Shown piece by piece: positions 20,580 through 31,840 of a stretch of DNA of 64,000 bases. Source of the stretch: Dendrocalamus latiflorus. Its lineage: Eukaryota > Streptophyta > Magnoliopsida > Poales > Poaceae. The stretch lies in NCBI GenBank assembly GCA_017311315.1, contig CM029609.1:39244744-39308743 (forward strand). Direction: 5' to 3'. The first letter of the stretch is position 1, and each line of letters starts with the position of its first letter. Under the pieces are notes generated by a model. That model did no database searches. It worked only from the letters and a program-made list of their open reading frames with translations, and had not been told where the DNA came from. The translations under genes were made by a program, and so were the position numbers.

Positions 20580-21580
20580 AGAGCGTTTCGCGCGCCCGCG
20601 GAGGCCTTCGCGTGGCGACGCGTGGCGAGGCTCCCGCTGGCGACCTGCTCCCTCTCGCGCTGGCGCCCGCCCGAACCCCGCCTTCCTCCCTCTCGCAGTC
20701 TCGCGCGTACGCAGACGCCCTTGCCCATGCCGCCCGTGCCCCCATTCCGCCTCCCCCGCCGCCTCCCCCCTCCCCCCTCCTCCCCGCTCCCCCGCCACCG
20801 CCCCCCTCCCCCGCTGTCTCCCCCGCTCACCCGCCGGCCGCCGCTTCCCCCTCCCCCTTCCTACCCCGCCGCCTCCTCCCCCGCCGCCCCCTCCTTCCTC
20901 CTCCTCCCCCCTCCCCCGCCGCCCCCGGTCCCCCCTCCTTCCCCGCTCCCTCGCCACCTCCCCCCAACCCCCTCCTCCCCCGCTCCCTCGCCGCCTCCCC
21001 ATCCCCCGCCGCCTCCCCCTTCCTCCCCCGCCGCTGCCACGGGATGGGATGCTCGCGGGGGTGGATGGACTCAGCTGCGGCCGTATCCGGTTGGCGCGGA
21101 GGCGGAGGGGGAGGCGCCGAGGTCGGAGGGGGAGGCCGGATCTGGTCGGCGCGGAGGCGGAGGGGGAGCCGCGGAGGCCGGAGGGGGAGGCCAGAGCCCA
21201 GAGGCCGGAGGGGGAGGCCGGATCCGGTCGGCGCGGAGGCCGGAGGGGGAGCCGCGGAGCCCAGAGGCCGGAGGGGGAGGCCGGATCCGGTCGGCACGAA
21301 GGCGGAGGGGGAGCCGCGGAGGCCGGAGGGGGAGGCCAGAGCCCAGAGGCCGGAGGGGGAGGTCGGATCCAGTCGGTGCCTCCCCCGGATTTTCCGTCGC
21401 CCCCTTGCGCTCCTGCTCTCTCTCTCCTCACGTCCCCGTCCCGTCGTCGCCCATACCCTACCGCGCCCACTCCCTTCGCCCATTCCGGCCATGTGCCGTC
21501 CACTCCACCGCCCATGCCACGCTGAGCACAGCTCACCGCATGGCCTCTCTCTCCCTTCCACGGCTATAAAGGATTCCTGG
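20580..21580. repeat. GC-rich low-complexity block with tandem GGAGGGGGAGGCC repeats
   Basis: 20740-21030 is nearly pure C with CCTCCCCC words. 21090-21370 is a tandem array built from GGCCGGAGGGGGAG and GGATCCGGTCGGCGCGGAGG, with a higher-order period of roughly 60 bp. Long open frames exist on both strands, but they consist of Pro/Arg/Gly runs that follow from base composition. It is probably an amplified 5'-UTR or first-exon segment acquired by the Helitron; the source gene is not recognisable. Confidence 0.75.
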
Positions 21581-21801
21581 TTGTAGTGATCAAATTAGAC
21601 TATTCATTCTTCACTAAATTATTTATGCATTGTTTTTAGAGTTACTGCAGATCTGGATGATAATATCTGGATCATTCTTTGGCTCTACGCCACTGACAAA
21701 ATTGAATTTTGAGCACTGAAAATACTCTGCCGGTTGTCGCTATACGACACAAGAACTGCGAATTGGACTAACAAAATGGATGGATATAACATAGTAACAT
21801 G

Positions 21802-22712
21802 TAGGGATGAAAACGGTCGGAAACGGTCGGAAAACTCCTCAACCGTTTTCTACTTCTACATTTGAATACGAAAACGAAAGCGAAAGCGGTAAAGCCAGAC
21901 ATGAAAACGAACGCAAACTTACGGAATATTGAGAATTTCGAAAACGAACCAATTCGAGCGGAATTATGTCGAACACGGTCGGTATACGAAAATTCAATAC
22001 GGAATACCGACCTATAGGACCAAGTGCATAACAATTAACAAGTGACCAAGTACATAACAATTACCAAGTGCATGATCAAGTTCAAGTGCATATAATAATT
22101 AACAAGTGCATGACCCTTGGTCTTAAGTATTAACACAATAGCCGACACAAATACAAATACAAATACAATACAAGTCTAGAACAAGCAATTAACAGCTAGC
22201 AGAACATCTACAGTTCATCAGCATCATCCATGAGGTCAGGATCGCTTTCCATATCTTTTGCTTCCCCATTGTCCTCCTCAGAGTCCTCATCCCCCTCCTT
22301 GTCCTTTTCCTACAAGTTTGCAGAGTGAATTAAAATTAGATGTAGCAATAGCATATTTCAGAGCAAGCAGTCAATAAACATACACATACCTCAATTTTTA
22401 GTTTAGCCACAACATTAGCCAAAGCCTCAACCTCAAGATCACTCACAATTGATCCAACCATTTTAGAATCTGGAAAAAAAAATTGGTATTCCGTATTTCG
22501 AACCGAATTTACAATACGGTATATTCCGAATAAAATGTAGAAAAGTAGAAAACGGTCGGAAAACGAGTAAACCGTTTCCACTCCGCTTTCGAATTTGGTA
22601 TTCCGTATTTCGAACCGAATTCGAATTTGTCCGAAAATACGAATTCGGTCGGGTCAAATGTAGAAAACGATGCGGTTCGATACGGGATATTTCCGTTCCG
22701 TTTTCATCCCTA
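21802..22712. mobile_element. non-autonomous hAT element (hAT-2, 911 bp) inside the Helitron
   Basis: Perfect 15-bp inverted ends, TAGGGATGAAAACGG and CCGTTTTCATCCCTA, flanked by an exact 8-bp duplication GTAACATG (21794-21801 and 22713-22720). Subterminal regions repeat CGGTCGGAAAAC and GAATTCGG-like words. The middle (about 2.2-2.3 kb into the Helitron) has an acidic minus-strand frame (DKEGDEDSEEDNGEAKD) that may be a leftover exon of its parent. It must have inserted after the Helitron acquired this DNA. Confidence 0.92.
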
Positions 22713-22744
22713 GTAACATGGTAACATGCCTGATGATTAATACA

Positions 22745-24170
22745 TGGGGGCACCATCTTTTGCTACCGCATTTCCTTTTTCTTACCACTGTCTTATGAGC
22801 ATTGCATTGTTTGCTTATAACTCTGAACTGGGGAAATTGCAAGAGAGGGACGTTGTTTACCAGTTTCATTGCCAGAATCAGCACTATGAAGATATTGACT
22901 TGACTGCATTTGGCTCTACAAGTTCTGATGAAAACTTAGCAAATGAGGTACGAGCTGTTCTAGAATCAGAAGAGCTGAGAAAAGATGCTGAATTCGAAGT
23001 CAAGGATGTCCAGGATATCCATGATGAGGTTTGCCACCTGGATTGCTCTTTTTTATATAGTCACTAATTGTTTCATTCACATACTTTTAAGTTGCTGCTA
23101 TCTACTTATGAGTGTTCCTTTGTTTTGTGTACATTGTATAAGATTGGCCAATGACATTCCTGTGCTTTTTTTGCTAATGTCAACCAAACATTTCATAGCA
23201 TTCTTATTGTACCATAAATGGGGGGAAGACAATAGAATAATCCATCTTTGCATATGACATCAATGAAACATGTGAATATCTCAATAAGTCACTGCCAGCA
23301 ATAAAAAGAAATTGTTGATACTTGATAGCGATTGAGTGTAATGTACTACTGTCCACCACTGTGCTCTATTTTCATGTTTTGGTAGGTTCTTGCTATGCGC
23401 ATGGATACAACAATACAGCATAGATTCTCGAGGAAAGTCGTTTTTGTGTTGAACTGCTAGGGACACATTTTGGGCACTAGTGTACATGTCGCATATTGTT
23501 AGTATTTTATCATGAGGATGATTCGAATGATAAGTCTTTCTGATGGCAGGTCAAGCTGGTCAAATGCCTTGTCCAAAATATTGTTGTAGACATCTCCTTT
23601 AATTAGATTGGTGGACTCTGTACACTTTGTTTTGTTGAGCAGGTAATATTTTAAAAGTCACCACAAACATGTAGTTGTTTGGTTCTTTTCCTTAAAGCAC
23701 AGATCTATCTAATATTTGACGTGATAAAAATCCATTCCCTTTCCCTTCCTTATGGTCAGTCTGTTCGTTGGCAACCGTATTTATAACCATTATGTTTTAC
23801 AGGTTGATCAAAGATTTGAAAAAGCCCACCTTTTCAAGAGAAGTATAATGCTGATAAAAGCTTGGTGTTATTATGAAAGCCGCATTCTTGGTGCTCACCA
23901 TGGTTTAATTTCTACCTATGCCTTGGAGACATTGGTGCTATATATTCTCCATCTCTTCCGTGAGTCTTTGGATGGTCCATTAGCTGTAAGTTCAGACGTA
24001 ATGTTTTTGCCACATTTGTAAGTTGTTGTTTTTTGTCACATCTTATCTAAGCTGCTTTAGGAACTAGGATAGACATATTCCTAGGGGTGACATGACTATC
24101 TACTCTTCTGCAGGTCCTCTATAGGTTTCTGGACTATTATAGCTCATTTGACTGGGACAATAAGCTGACA
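22745..24170 (+). pseudogene. captured fragment of a nucleotidyltransferase / PAP-OAS1 substrate-binding protein gene
   Basis: Four exon pieces with their introns. About 22745-23027 contains EDIDLTAFGS (the D-x-D metal-binding signature of the pol-beta-like fold) and ends before GTTTGCC. 23551-23640 reads VKLVKCLVQNIVVDISFN, then an in-frame TAG, then IGGLCTLCF. 23803-23987 reads HLFKRSIMLIKAWCYYESR and LGAHHGLISTYALETLVLY, the PAP/OAS1 substrate-binding core. 24115-24170 reads VLYRFLDYYSSFDWDN. Acceptors (CAG) and donors (GT) are kept at most edges, so genomic DNA was captured, not cDNA. The N-terminus is replaced and the C-terminus missing, and the TAG prevents a full read. Non-functional as an enzyme. 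Confidence 0.85.
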
Positions 24171-24231
24171 TTTACCTGAGCTGTTAATGTAGTTCCTTCT
24201 TTCCTTTTGATTGCAGGGTATAGCTGTTATC

Positions 24232-24312
24232 ATGGCATCGAACACAGGAGCATCAGGATGGTTCAGGGGTAAGGTGAAGGCTGTGACTTCCGGGGACTGC
24301 CTTCTCATCATG
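24232..24312 (+). pseudogene. captured first exon of a Tudor-SN (TSN) gene
   Basis: ATG at 24232 opens MASNTGASGWFRGKVKAV and continues TSGDCLLIM, which is the N-terminus of plant Tudor staphylococcal nuclease, the start of the first SN domain. After LLIM the reading becomes LCLGTQ and leaves the family, as expected when an exon boundary is passed. TSN is a conserved RNA-binding/RNase component of stress granules. Only about 27 residues are present, so this is a fragment with a retained start codon. Confidence 0.8.
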
Positions 24313-24524
24313 TTATGCTTGGGAACACAATTGTTTGTTGACAGATGTATATGTAACTCAGATGGTAACATTGTGATCTGTTAAATTATCAGGGCTGCCA
24401 TTATAAGCTACCTGCAATTTTGATTATCCAAAGAAATTGTTCCTACTGTTACTTTGAGCACTAGGAAAACCTTATCTTCATTGATTTAACGGGCTGTCTC
24501 TTTGGAAAACTTATTAAATTTCAG

Positions 24525-24835
24525 AGTTCAAGAGGGAACTAAGGACCCTCAACAGAGAGCTTCAACTCCATATTTTGGAGCTAGCAGACATTTTAGTGGA
24601 GAGACCATCTCAGCATGCTCGCAGGGTAGAAGATGCTCCACTCATTTTCAAGAACTTGCATCATCTTCTTAATTTCCTTCGACCTCACCAGGTATGATCC
24701 TAAGTTTTTATTCCATGTGGTGAATATCTCTATAATTCACTAAAATAACTTGCTTTTTATATATCTTTTAGGCAAGAGCCACATTGATTCACATGCTTGA
24801 GAGCCAAATACAGCGCCGTAAGCAAGCGATTGAAG
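24525..24835 (+). pseudogene. captured two-exon fragment of Mediator subunit 7 (MED7)
   Basis: Exon piece 24525-24691 follows a TTTCAG acceptor and reads FKRELRTLNRELQLHILELA, then LVERPSQHARRVED, then IFKNLHHLLNFLRPHQ, ending before GTATGA. The next piece, 24772-24835, follows TTTTAG and reads ARATLIHMLESQIQRRKQAI, ending before GTATGAAA. This is the conserved core of MED7, a middle-module subunit of the RNA polymerase II Mediator. Both splice-site pairs remain consistent and the frame is open across them, so a transcript could splice these two exons. Confidence 0.88.
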
Positions 24836-25120
24836 GTATGAAACAGTAACAGATCTTTCTTCAGCATGACTTGTCTGCTAAATCGGCATAACTGTTGAAC
24901 TTTCACCGAACATGGTTTATAGAAGTTCCAAGGATAGACCTCTTGAGCTCTTAGCTCTTGTGTCAGTGCCTCTTTCAAAAAACAAGGGTCATTCACCAGA
25001 TTAGCCTGTCCCTCAAAAGGCTCCACTATACACTGAAGCAACCATCTACATATTTGTACATTCTTAATCATGTCGAGTGGGAAAAACGGATTATGTTCAT
25101 GGCAATTGAAGTCATGGCAA

Positions 25121-25148
25121 GGCGCGCGAAGCGCGCCCAATGTTCTAG
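25121..25148 (+). other. Helitron 3' terminus: hairpin and CTAG
   Basis: Palindrome GGCGCGCGAAGCGCGCC followed by CAATGTT and CTAG; the next base is the host T. Confidence 0.92.
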
Positions 25149-25694
25149 TATAACTCAATTACACGGGCCTAAGCCCACAACCCTCAGCGAACTCCTCGGC
25201 ATCTTGGCCCGCCTCTTGGTTGCCTTGCCTGGAATGCTGACATCAGTTGAAAATTAAGTGGATTTAGTATTGCTTTCATATTAATTTCATATTTAAGTAT
25301 AAACAGTAAAGTATATATCAAAAATAAGTAAATGAAATTAATATTAACATATTATCTCTCGACATAGATAGAAAACTCAAGTCAAATAAACAGGACAACA
25401 TGCTTAACTGATCAAGATAGTGGGCAACTGAAATTTGCATAGTGCACAAATTAATTTGTATGGGTTTTCTCTCAGCTGAGGAGTTACTTAAGTTCTAAAA
25501 ACTTGGCCTTCTCAACTCTAGTCAATAGATCAACAATCAAAGTGACAAACTCTCTATATTCTGCTAGTTTGTCAATCTGAACACTACCTCAAAGCAGTGA
25601 TAGATTCTATTTCATGTTCTAATCAACACATATAACAGAAATGAGAAACTGCAATTTTAATCTGTTGTCGATAATATTCTGAACAGAGATAGAT
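25149..25694 (-). repeat. gypsy-2 3' LTR, middle piece
   Basis: The first ~95 bp (AACTCAATTACACGGGCCT ... CATCTTGGCCCGCCTC ... TTGCCTTGCC) match 45208-45300. The remaining ~450 bp are AT-rich and have no counterpart at 45.3 kb. I assign them to the LTR because they lie between the Helitron and Tekay insertions; this part is inferred. It ends with TAGAT, the Tekay target. Confidence 0.6.
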
Positions 25695-28600
25695 TGTCGA
25701 GACCCGAATTTACAAATCCGGACTCTCCTGTGTATTCTGCACTAGTCCAGAATCACGCTAGTGCACACAGTATGAAAAAAGATAAATATCATCCACATCA
25801 CGATATTCTAAAGAAAACCCAAACTATATTAATAATTACCAGAGTACGACCTTATGGCCAAGCTTACAATTATTAGCCTGAAGGGCTTAAAGAAACTAGC
25901 AGCGGAAATCCAAAAATAAACGTAGTAGCCATTCGACATGCCCACAGGCAATCGAGTGGAGAACGAAGCCTAATCCGCGAAGACGTCGAAGTACTCTCCT
26001 TCTGGAACCTCCTGCTGGTGATACTCCTCCTCCTCAACTGAGCAATAGGGGCATAAAGCCGTGAGTACATTGGTACTCAGCAAGCCGTTTGTAACAAATG
26101 AATGCAATATAGTATGCAAGGCTTAATAATGAATGGCTGTAAGGTTAGTTTTGCAGAAAGCGACAATTTGAAGTAAATACAGTAAATATATTGAAAAGCA
26201 ACTTTAACAAAGGACATTAAATAAATAATCAAAGGAATTGCATATAATCACAAGTGAACTGACCATTCACTTTCCAGCTCAACCCAACCAAGTTTCATAA
26301 AAACTCTACCCCTCGTGTGAAATCACCGAGCATTGTCCATGACCGAGGACACGGCTATTCGAATAGTTTTACACTCTGCAGAGGTTGCACAACTGTACCC
26401 ACACGATGTGATTAGCCTCGCGCTAAGGAAATCACAACAAGGATTTTACAATGATCCACCTCCACCTGGTCCCACTCGCTAAGGTTTCGCCGTCGAGTAG
26501 GGTAACCCCCTAGTCGATAATTGCCCCTCTTGCGCCACAACAACATCGGTAGTAAAACCAAAGTGGAGACTTCACAAATTATTATGCCAGGTCTATCCCA
26601 TACTAGACATGTGGTTTGCACGATAAAGCTCAGATCAATGGTGCACAAAGTTAAGTCCTTAAGAATTACCCAGGCGAAAACATCCACATCCCATGTGCAA
26701 CCAGCACCCCCTTTACTGCACGATCATTCGCCCGAGTGAAAGCCAAGTTTGTATAACCAATGCCCATGACACTACCCATGCCATGGCAAACAAATTTTAT
26801 AACTGTGGTTAACCACCACGTTCAAGTATACCATTAAATCAAGATTAATTAACACATGTGATGATAGACCCATGTGCTAATAATAAGCCTGGCTAAGCAA
26901 TTGGACGTAACCCCATGTGACAACTATTATTGTGTCACTAAATAATTCCCAATCCTAAGGTGTCAATGGAAACATGGTAATCAAATTATCATGAAGGGAT
27001 TAATCAAGTAGGATCATAACTACCAATACGAGATTTTATTAATAAATAGCAATGCATGATAACTTGAAACAAAATAATACATAATAGATTAAAAACTAGG
27101 TTCAACATGATCAAAGAATACGACTTGCGTTGGCCTTGCTCAGTTGAGGGCTCTTGATCTTCAAATCCAACTTCCGCTCCCTCGAACACGTGATCTAACG
27201 AGAGAGAAAGCAAATCGAAAAGACAAAATAAAATCAAATAAAATTCAAATGAACTCCAAAATCTTGCAAACCTGAACCAAAAGGTAGAGCTCAATTTTAG
27301 ATGAATTTAGGAAAATGAATCGGGTCAATCGGAGCTAGGACGAGGGAGAACGGGCTCTTGAAAAATTGGATCTAAAGAAAATCGGGGAAATTAAGAAATT
27401 ACACTGTGCTGTGGACCGGGCGCACGGGGAGCTGAGTCCACGGTGGAACCGGCGCACGGAATCAGTGCGGAGGCGGGGCTGCTTGCGCAAGCGGCTAGGG
27501 CTGACGTGGCATACACGTGGCGACACGTGTGCGAGCATGGCTGACGTGGCATGCTGACGAGGCATGGTGACGTGGCATGCTAACGTGGCACCAGGGTGGG
27601 CTCGGATGCTGACGTGGACGACAGGTGGCACCGACGTGGCACGACACGTGGGCCTATGGCTGACGTGGCTGGCTGACTCGGCATGGCCCACGGGGTACGG
27701 CTGACATGCGGGTCCCACCGGGCAGAGGCACGGTACACGGTGGACCGGGTGCACGGGAAGGCGAAGCGGCAGTGCGGCTGGCGTCAGCGGTGATGCACGC
27801 AGGTGCGGGGACCGAGGAGGCGCGGCGCGGTCCGCGGACGCGGGCAGCAGGGCGCGGCTGCGGCGGTGGGGGGGGTCCGGTGGCGGCGGCGGCTAGCCGG
27901 CGGTGGTTTGGGACGGCGGCGGTGCTCACCGACGATGACGACGACGGGGGCGGAGAACGGCGACGAGCGGCGGCGAACAGCGGAGAGCGGCGGAGAACGG
28001 CGACGAGCCCTCCGGCGGCGAGAACGGAGGCTCGGGCGACGACGGCTCCGGCGAAGGGCGGCGACGAAAACGGCGGCTCAGGATAAGGAGAACCCCGGGG
28101 GTCGGCCCCTTTTATACCCGGGAGACGAAGAGTCCCGGGCGGGCACGGACGTCGAGTCCGGGGCGGAGACGGCGGCGGCTCCCGATCGGAGACGGAGGCG
28201 GAGTCCCGGTCGGGGACGAGGGACCTGACAGGCGGGCCCCACCTGTCAGCGGCACAGGAGAGCGGCAGCCCGAATGCGGGCGCGGGCGAGACAAGCGGAA
28301 CGGATGGGCGACGCGTGTCGCTCATCCAGCGGAGGAAGGCGGGCGCGGGCGCGGATGCGCGACGCGTGGCACGGGGGCGGGGCAGGCCAGGCCGGCGGGT
28401 TGGCTGGGTCGGTTGCGGGCGACGGCTGGGCCGGTCGGCTGGTGGGTTTCGGCCCACTGGTTTTTTAGGGTTTTCTTTTTCTTTTCTTTTTCCAGAAATT
28501 CCAATAAATACTTTTGAGCTCTAGAAAGTAGCAAATAAATCCAGAAAAATCCCAGAAAATTCCAGAAGAGCCCTTGAGACTCAGGGAACTCAAATAAAAT

Positions 28601-28751
28601 ACTTCTGGCACATGTTAATGTTTAACTTAATCATATTAAATCCTTTTAATTCATAAAAATTTCATTTAAGCTCTAATTAATTTCAGAAAAATGCAAATGG
28701 TGAATTTTATTTCAAAAGCTTCAAAAAGGCTCTGAAAATCAGGATGTTACA
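25695..28751 (-). repeat. 3' LTR of the Tekay element
   Basis: 3057 bp. Minus-strand TATA box TATAAAA at 28116-28110 in the context GGGTATAAAAGGGGCC. The GC-rich part around 27700-28450 gives long spurious frames. It begins next to the polypurine tract at 28752. Confidence 0.93.
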
Positions 28752-28764
28752 AACCTCCCCCCTT
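28752..28764 (-). other. polypurine tract of the Tekay element
   Basis: Minus strand AAGGGGGGAGGTT immediately before the 3' LTR. Confidence 0.88.
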
Positions 28765-31000
28765 AAACGGAATCTCGACCCCAAGATTCTGGCTCTCTAA
28801 GGAATAGGTTTGGAAACTCCGCTTTGAGATCTTCCTCGCTTTCCCAGGTTGCTTCTTCCTCTGAATGATTGCTCCATTGAACTTTGCAAAAGAGAACGAC
28901 CCTTCTTCTGGTTACACGCTCTGACACTTCCAAGATTTTGATGGGATGCTCTTTATAGGACAGGTCCTCTTGGAGATCCACAGCTTCCACTGGCACTGCT
29001 TCCTCTGGCACCCTTAAGCACTTCTTTAATTGAGACACATGAAAAACATCGTGTATCCCGCTCAAGTTCTCAGGTAGCTCCAGCTGATAGGCAACTTCTC
29101 CCTTGCGCTTCAAAATCTTGAATGGCCCCACATACCTTGGTGCTAACTTCCCCTTCATTTGAAAACGCTTAACACCCTTGAAGGGTGTGATCCTGAGGTA
29201 CACATAGTCATTGGGCTCAAAGCTTAAATCCCTTCGGCGAGTATCAGCATAACTCTTCTGTCTGGCTTGAGCTGCTTTTAACCTTTCTTGAATCAAGCGC
29301 ACTTTCTCTTCAGCTTCTTGTAAACACTCTGGCCCAAATATTTGCCTTTCTCCCGTCTCTTTCCAATTGAGAGGGGTCCTACACTTCCTAACATACAAAG
29401 CCTCAAACGGTGACATCTGCAAACTGGCCTGGTAACTGTTGTTGTAGGAAAACTCCGCAAAAGGTAAACACTTGTCCCACTTGACTCCGTGATCCAAGAC
29501 ACATGCTCTTAACATATCCTCTAGGATTTGATTTACACGCTCTGTCTGACCATCGGTCTGCGGGTGGTATGCTGTGCTGAAATTCAGATGAGTGCCCATT
29601 GCCTCGTGGAAACTACTCCAAAATCGAGAAGTGAACTGCGACCCACGATCCGATACTATTCTCTTAGGTACTCCATGGATACTCACAATTTTGGACATAT
29701 ATAATTCAGCCAACTTATCACCGGAGTAGGTGGTTTTGACCGACAGAAAATGGGCGACCTTCGTCAATCGATCCACGATTACCCATATCGAGTCGTATCC
29801 TTCCTTGGTCTTGGGTAAACCCGTAATAAAGTCCATTCCCACATCTTCCCACTTCCACTCGGGAATTTTCAAAGGTTGCAGCAGACCTGCTGGTCTTTGA
29901 TGTTCCGCTTTCACTCGTTGGCACACATCGCAAAGTGCCACATACTCTACTATTTCTCGCTTCATACTTAGCCACCAGTACTTGTCTTTAATGTCTTGGT
30001 ACATCTTGGTACTGCCTGGATGAATTGAATATAATGACTCGTGTGCCTCCTTAAGTAACAACTGCTTCAACTCCCCTTTATTAGGCACGCACAACCGTGT
30101 TTTGTACCATATGATACCCTGATCATCTTCCACAAAACCGGTTGCTTTTCCTTCTTTCAATCCAACCTTAATCTGCTGGATATTTTCATCCTCTAGTTGC
30201 GCTTGACGAATCTGACTATCCAGGGTTGGCTGCAAGTCCAAAGCGGTTAACATCCCTTCCTCAACCAATTCCAAACTGAGCTTTTGAAATTCCTCGTGTA
30301 ACGCTGGTTGGCTTTCTTTGACCATTACTGTGTTGCAATACACCTTTCTGCTCAACGCATCTGCCACTACGTTGGCTTTTCCTGGGTGATAGCGGACTCC
30401 GATGTCATAGTCCTTTATCAACTCCAACCATCTTCTCTGTCTTAGGTTGAGATCTGATTGCGTGAAGATATACTTCAGGCTCTTATGATCCGTGTAGATC
30501 TTGCATCGGTTACCTATCAGGTAGTGTTGCCATATTTTTAGGGCATGCACAACTGCTGCTAACTCCAAATCATGCGCAGGGTAATTCTCCTCATGTGGCC
30601 TTAGCTGGCGCGATGCATAAGCCACCACTCTCTTGTCTTGCATCAACACGCACCCTAAACCTTTGCGGGATGCATCACAATAGATCTCAAAGTCCTTCTT
30701 AATGTCTGGCAAGATTAGGACTGGCGCTGTTGTCAGACTCTCTTTCAACTTCCGGAAACTCTTCTCGCATTCTGGCGTCCATTCAAACTTCTTTTCCTTC
30801 TTTAGTAGCTGGGTAAGCGGTCGCGCTACACTGGAGAATCCTTCAATAAATCGACGATAGTAACCTGCCATTCCCAGGAAGCTTCTGACCTGAGTCACTG
30901 ACGTGGGTGCCTTCCAAGTAAGCACATCCTTCACTTTTCCTGAGTCAACGGCCACTCCTTCCGCTGTCAATACATGACCCAAAAATGCAACTTCCTTCAT
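28763..31000 (-). pseudogene. Tekay RNase H, integrase and chromodomain
   Basis: 745 open residues. RNase H: FEIYCDASRKGLGCVLMQ, then YTDHKSLKYIF. Integrase: H2C2 finger (HPGSTKMYQDIK ... CDVCQ), and core with DFITGLP, SDRGSQFTSRFW and DGQTERVNQ for the D, D and E. The C-terminus carries a chromodomain (KILEVSERVTRRR ... CKVQWSNHSEEEATWE), which in this lineage is thought to steer integration to histone-marked chromatin. No internal stops. It would be functional only if joined to the upstream frame. The stop lies 12 bases from the LTR, overlapping the polypurine tract. Confidence 0.93.
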
Positions 31001-31030
31001 CCAAAATTCACACTTGCTGAACTTGGCATA

Positions 31031-31840
31031 CTACTTATGTTCCCGCAACCTTTGCAATACCAACCTCAAATGTTCTTCATGCTCCTCCTCATTCTTGGAG
31101 TAGATCAGAATGTCATCGATAAACACAACGACAAACTTATCCAAGTAATCCATGAACACTTTGTTCATCAGATACATAAAGTAGGCTGGGGCATTGGTTA
31201 AGCCAAAAGACATCACGGTGAACTCATACAAGCCATAACGGGTTGAGAATGCTGTCTTGGGTATGTCCTCCGGTCGAATCCTCATTTGATGATATCCTGA
31301 TCTCAAATCAATCTTGGAGAACACTCCAGCTCCTTTTAATTGATCGAACAAGTCATCAATTCTGGGCAAAGGATACTTGTTCTTGATGGTAACTTCATTG
31401 AGAGCTCGGTAATCCACACACATACGCTGGCTACTATCCTTCTTTTTGACGAACAATACTGGTGCTCCCCATGGAGAGGTACTGGGCCTGACATATCCCT
31501 TATCCAATAATTCTTGTATTTGCTTCTTCAATTCTGCTAACTCATTGGCGGGCATTCGGTAAGGTCTCTTGGAAATAGGTGATGTGCCCGGTGCTAACTC
31601 AATTGCGAACTCCACTTCTCTGGTTGGCGGCATCCCAGGGAGATCGTCAGGAAAAACATCCGGATATTCTCTGACAATTGGCACTTCTTCTAGCATGATC
31701 CCCTTACTTTGACATACCATCACTTTTTCTGGCTGCTTCATGTTGGCCTCAAATCTAACTTTGCCTCCATCTGGACTGTCCAAGGTGACTGCTCGGCTTC
31801 CACATTCCAACACTGCTTGATGCTTCTTGAGCCAATCCAT
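31031..31840 (-). pseudogene. Tekay reverse transcriptase
   Basis: Frame of 269 residues ending in a TAG. It reads MDWLKKHQAVLECG, then YPDVFPDDLPG, YRMPANELAELK, VLFVKKKDSS, SKIDLRSGYHQ, YEFTVMSFGLTNAPAYFM and the catalytic FIDDILIYS. The TAG sits between LREHK and YAKFSKCEF, where the family normally has one more residue, so a single substitution separates it from the next frame. Confidence 0.92.

Larger units (their letters stand above)
20544..25148 (+). mobile_element. gene-capturing Helitron (4605 bp including a nested hAT)
   Basis: The host LTR reads ...ACACACA on the left and TATAACTCAATTACACGGGC on the right. The uninterrupted LTR copy at 45184-45222 has ACACACATGCAACTCAATTACATGGGC, so the insert sits between an A and a T without target duplication. 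The insert begins TCACAGTG and ends with a perfect 7-bp-stem hairpin, GGCGCGC-GAA-GCGCGCC (25121-25137), seven bases, then CTAG. These are the Helitron hallmarks: A|T target, 5' TC, 3' hairpin plus CTRR. It has no Rep/helicase and is non-autonomous. It carries exon fragments of at least three host genes, all on plus. Confidence 0.9.

Noticed and set aside
20549..21586. Long open frames (over 300 codons) on both strands
   Set aside because: They are Pro/Arg/Gly runs forced by GC-rich tandem repeats. Both strands are open at once and no domain appears.
27654..28457. Long minus and plus frames in the Tekay LTRs (also 36290-36962)
   Set aside because: Composition-driven frames in the GC-rich LTR leader. 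They change frame between the two LTR copies because of small indels.
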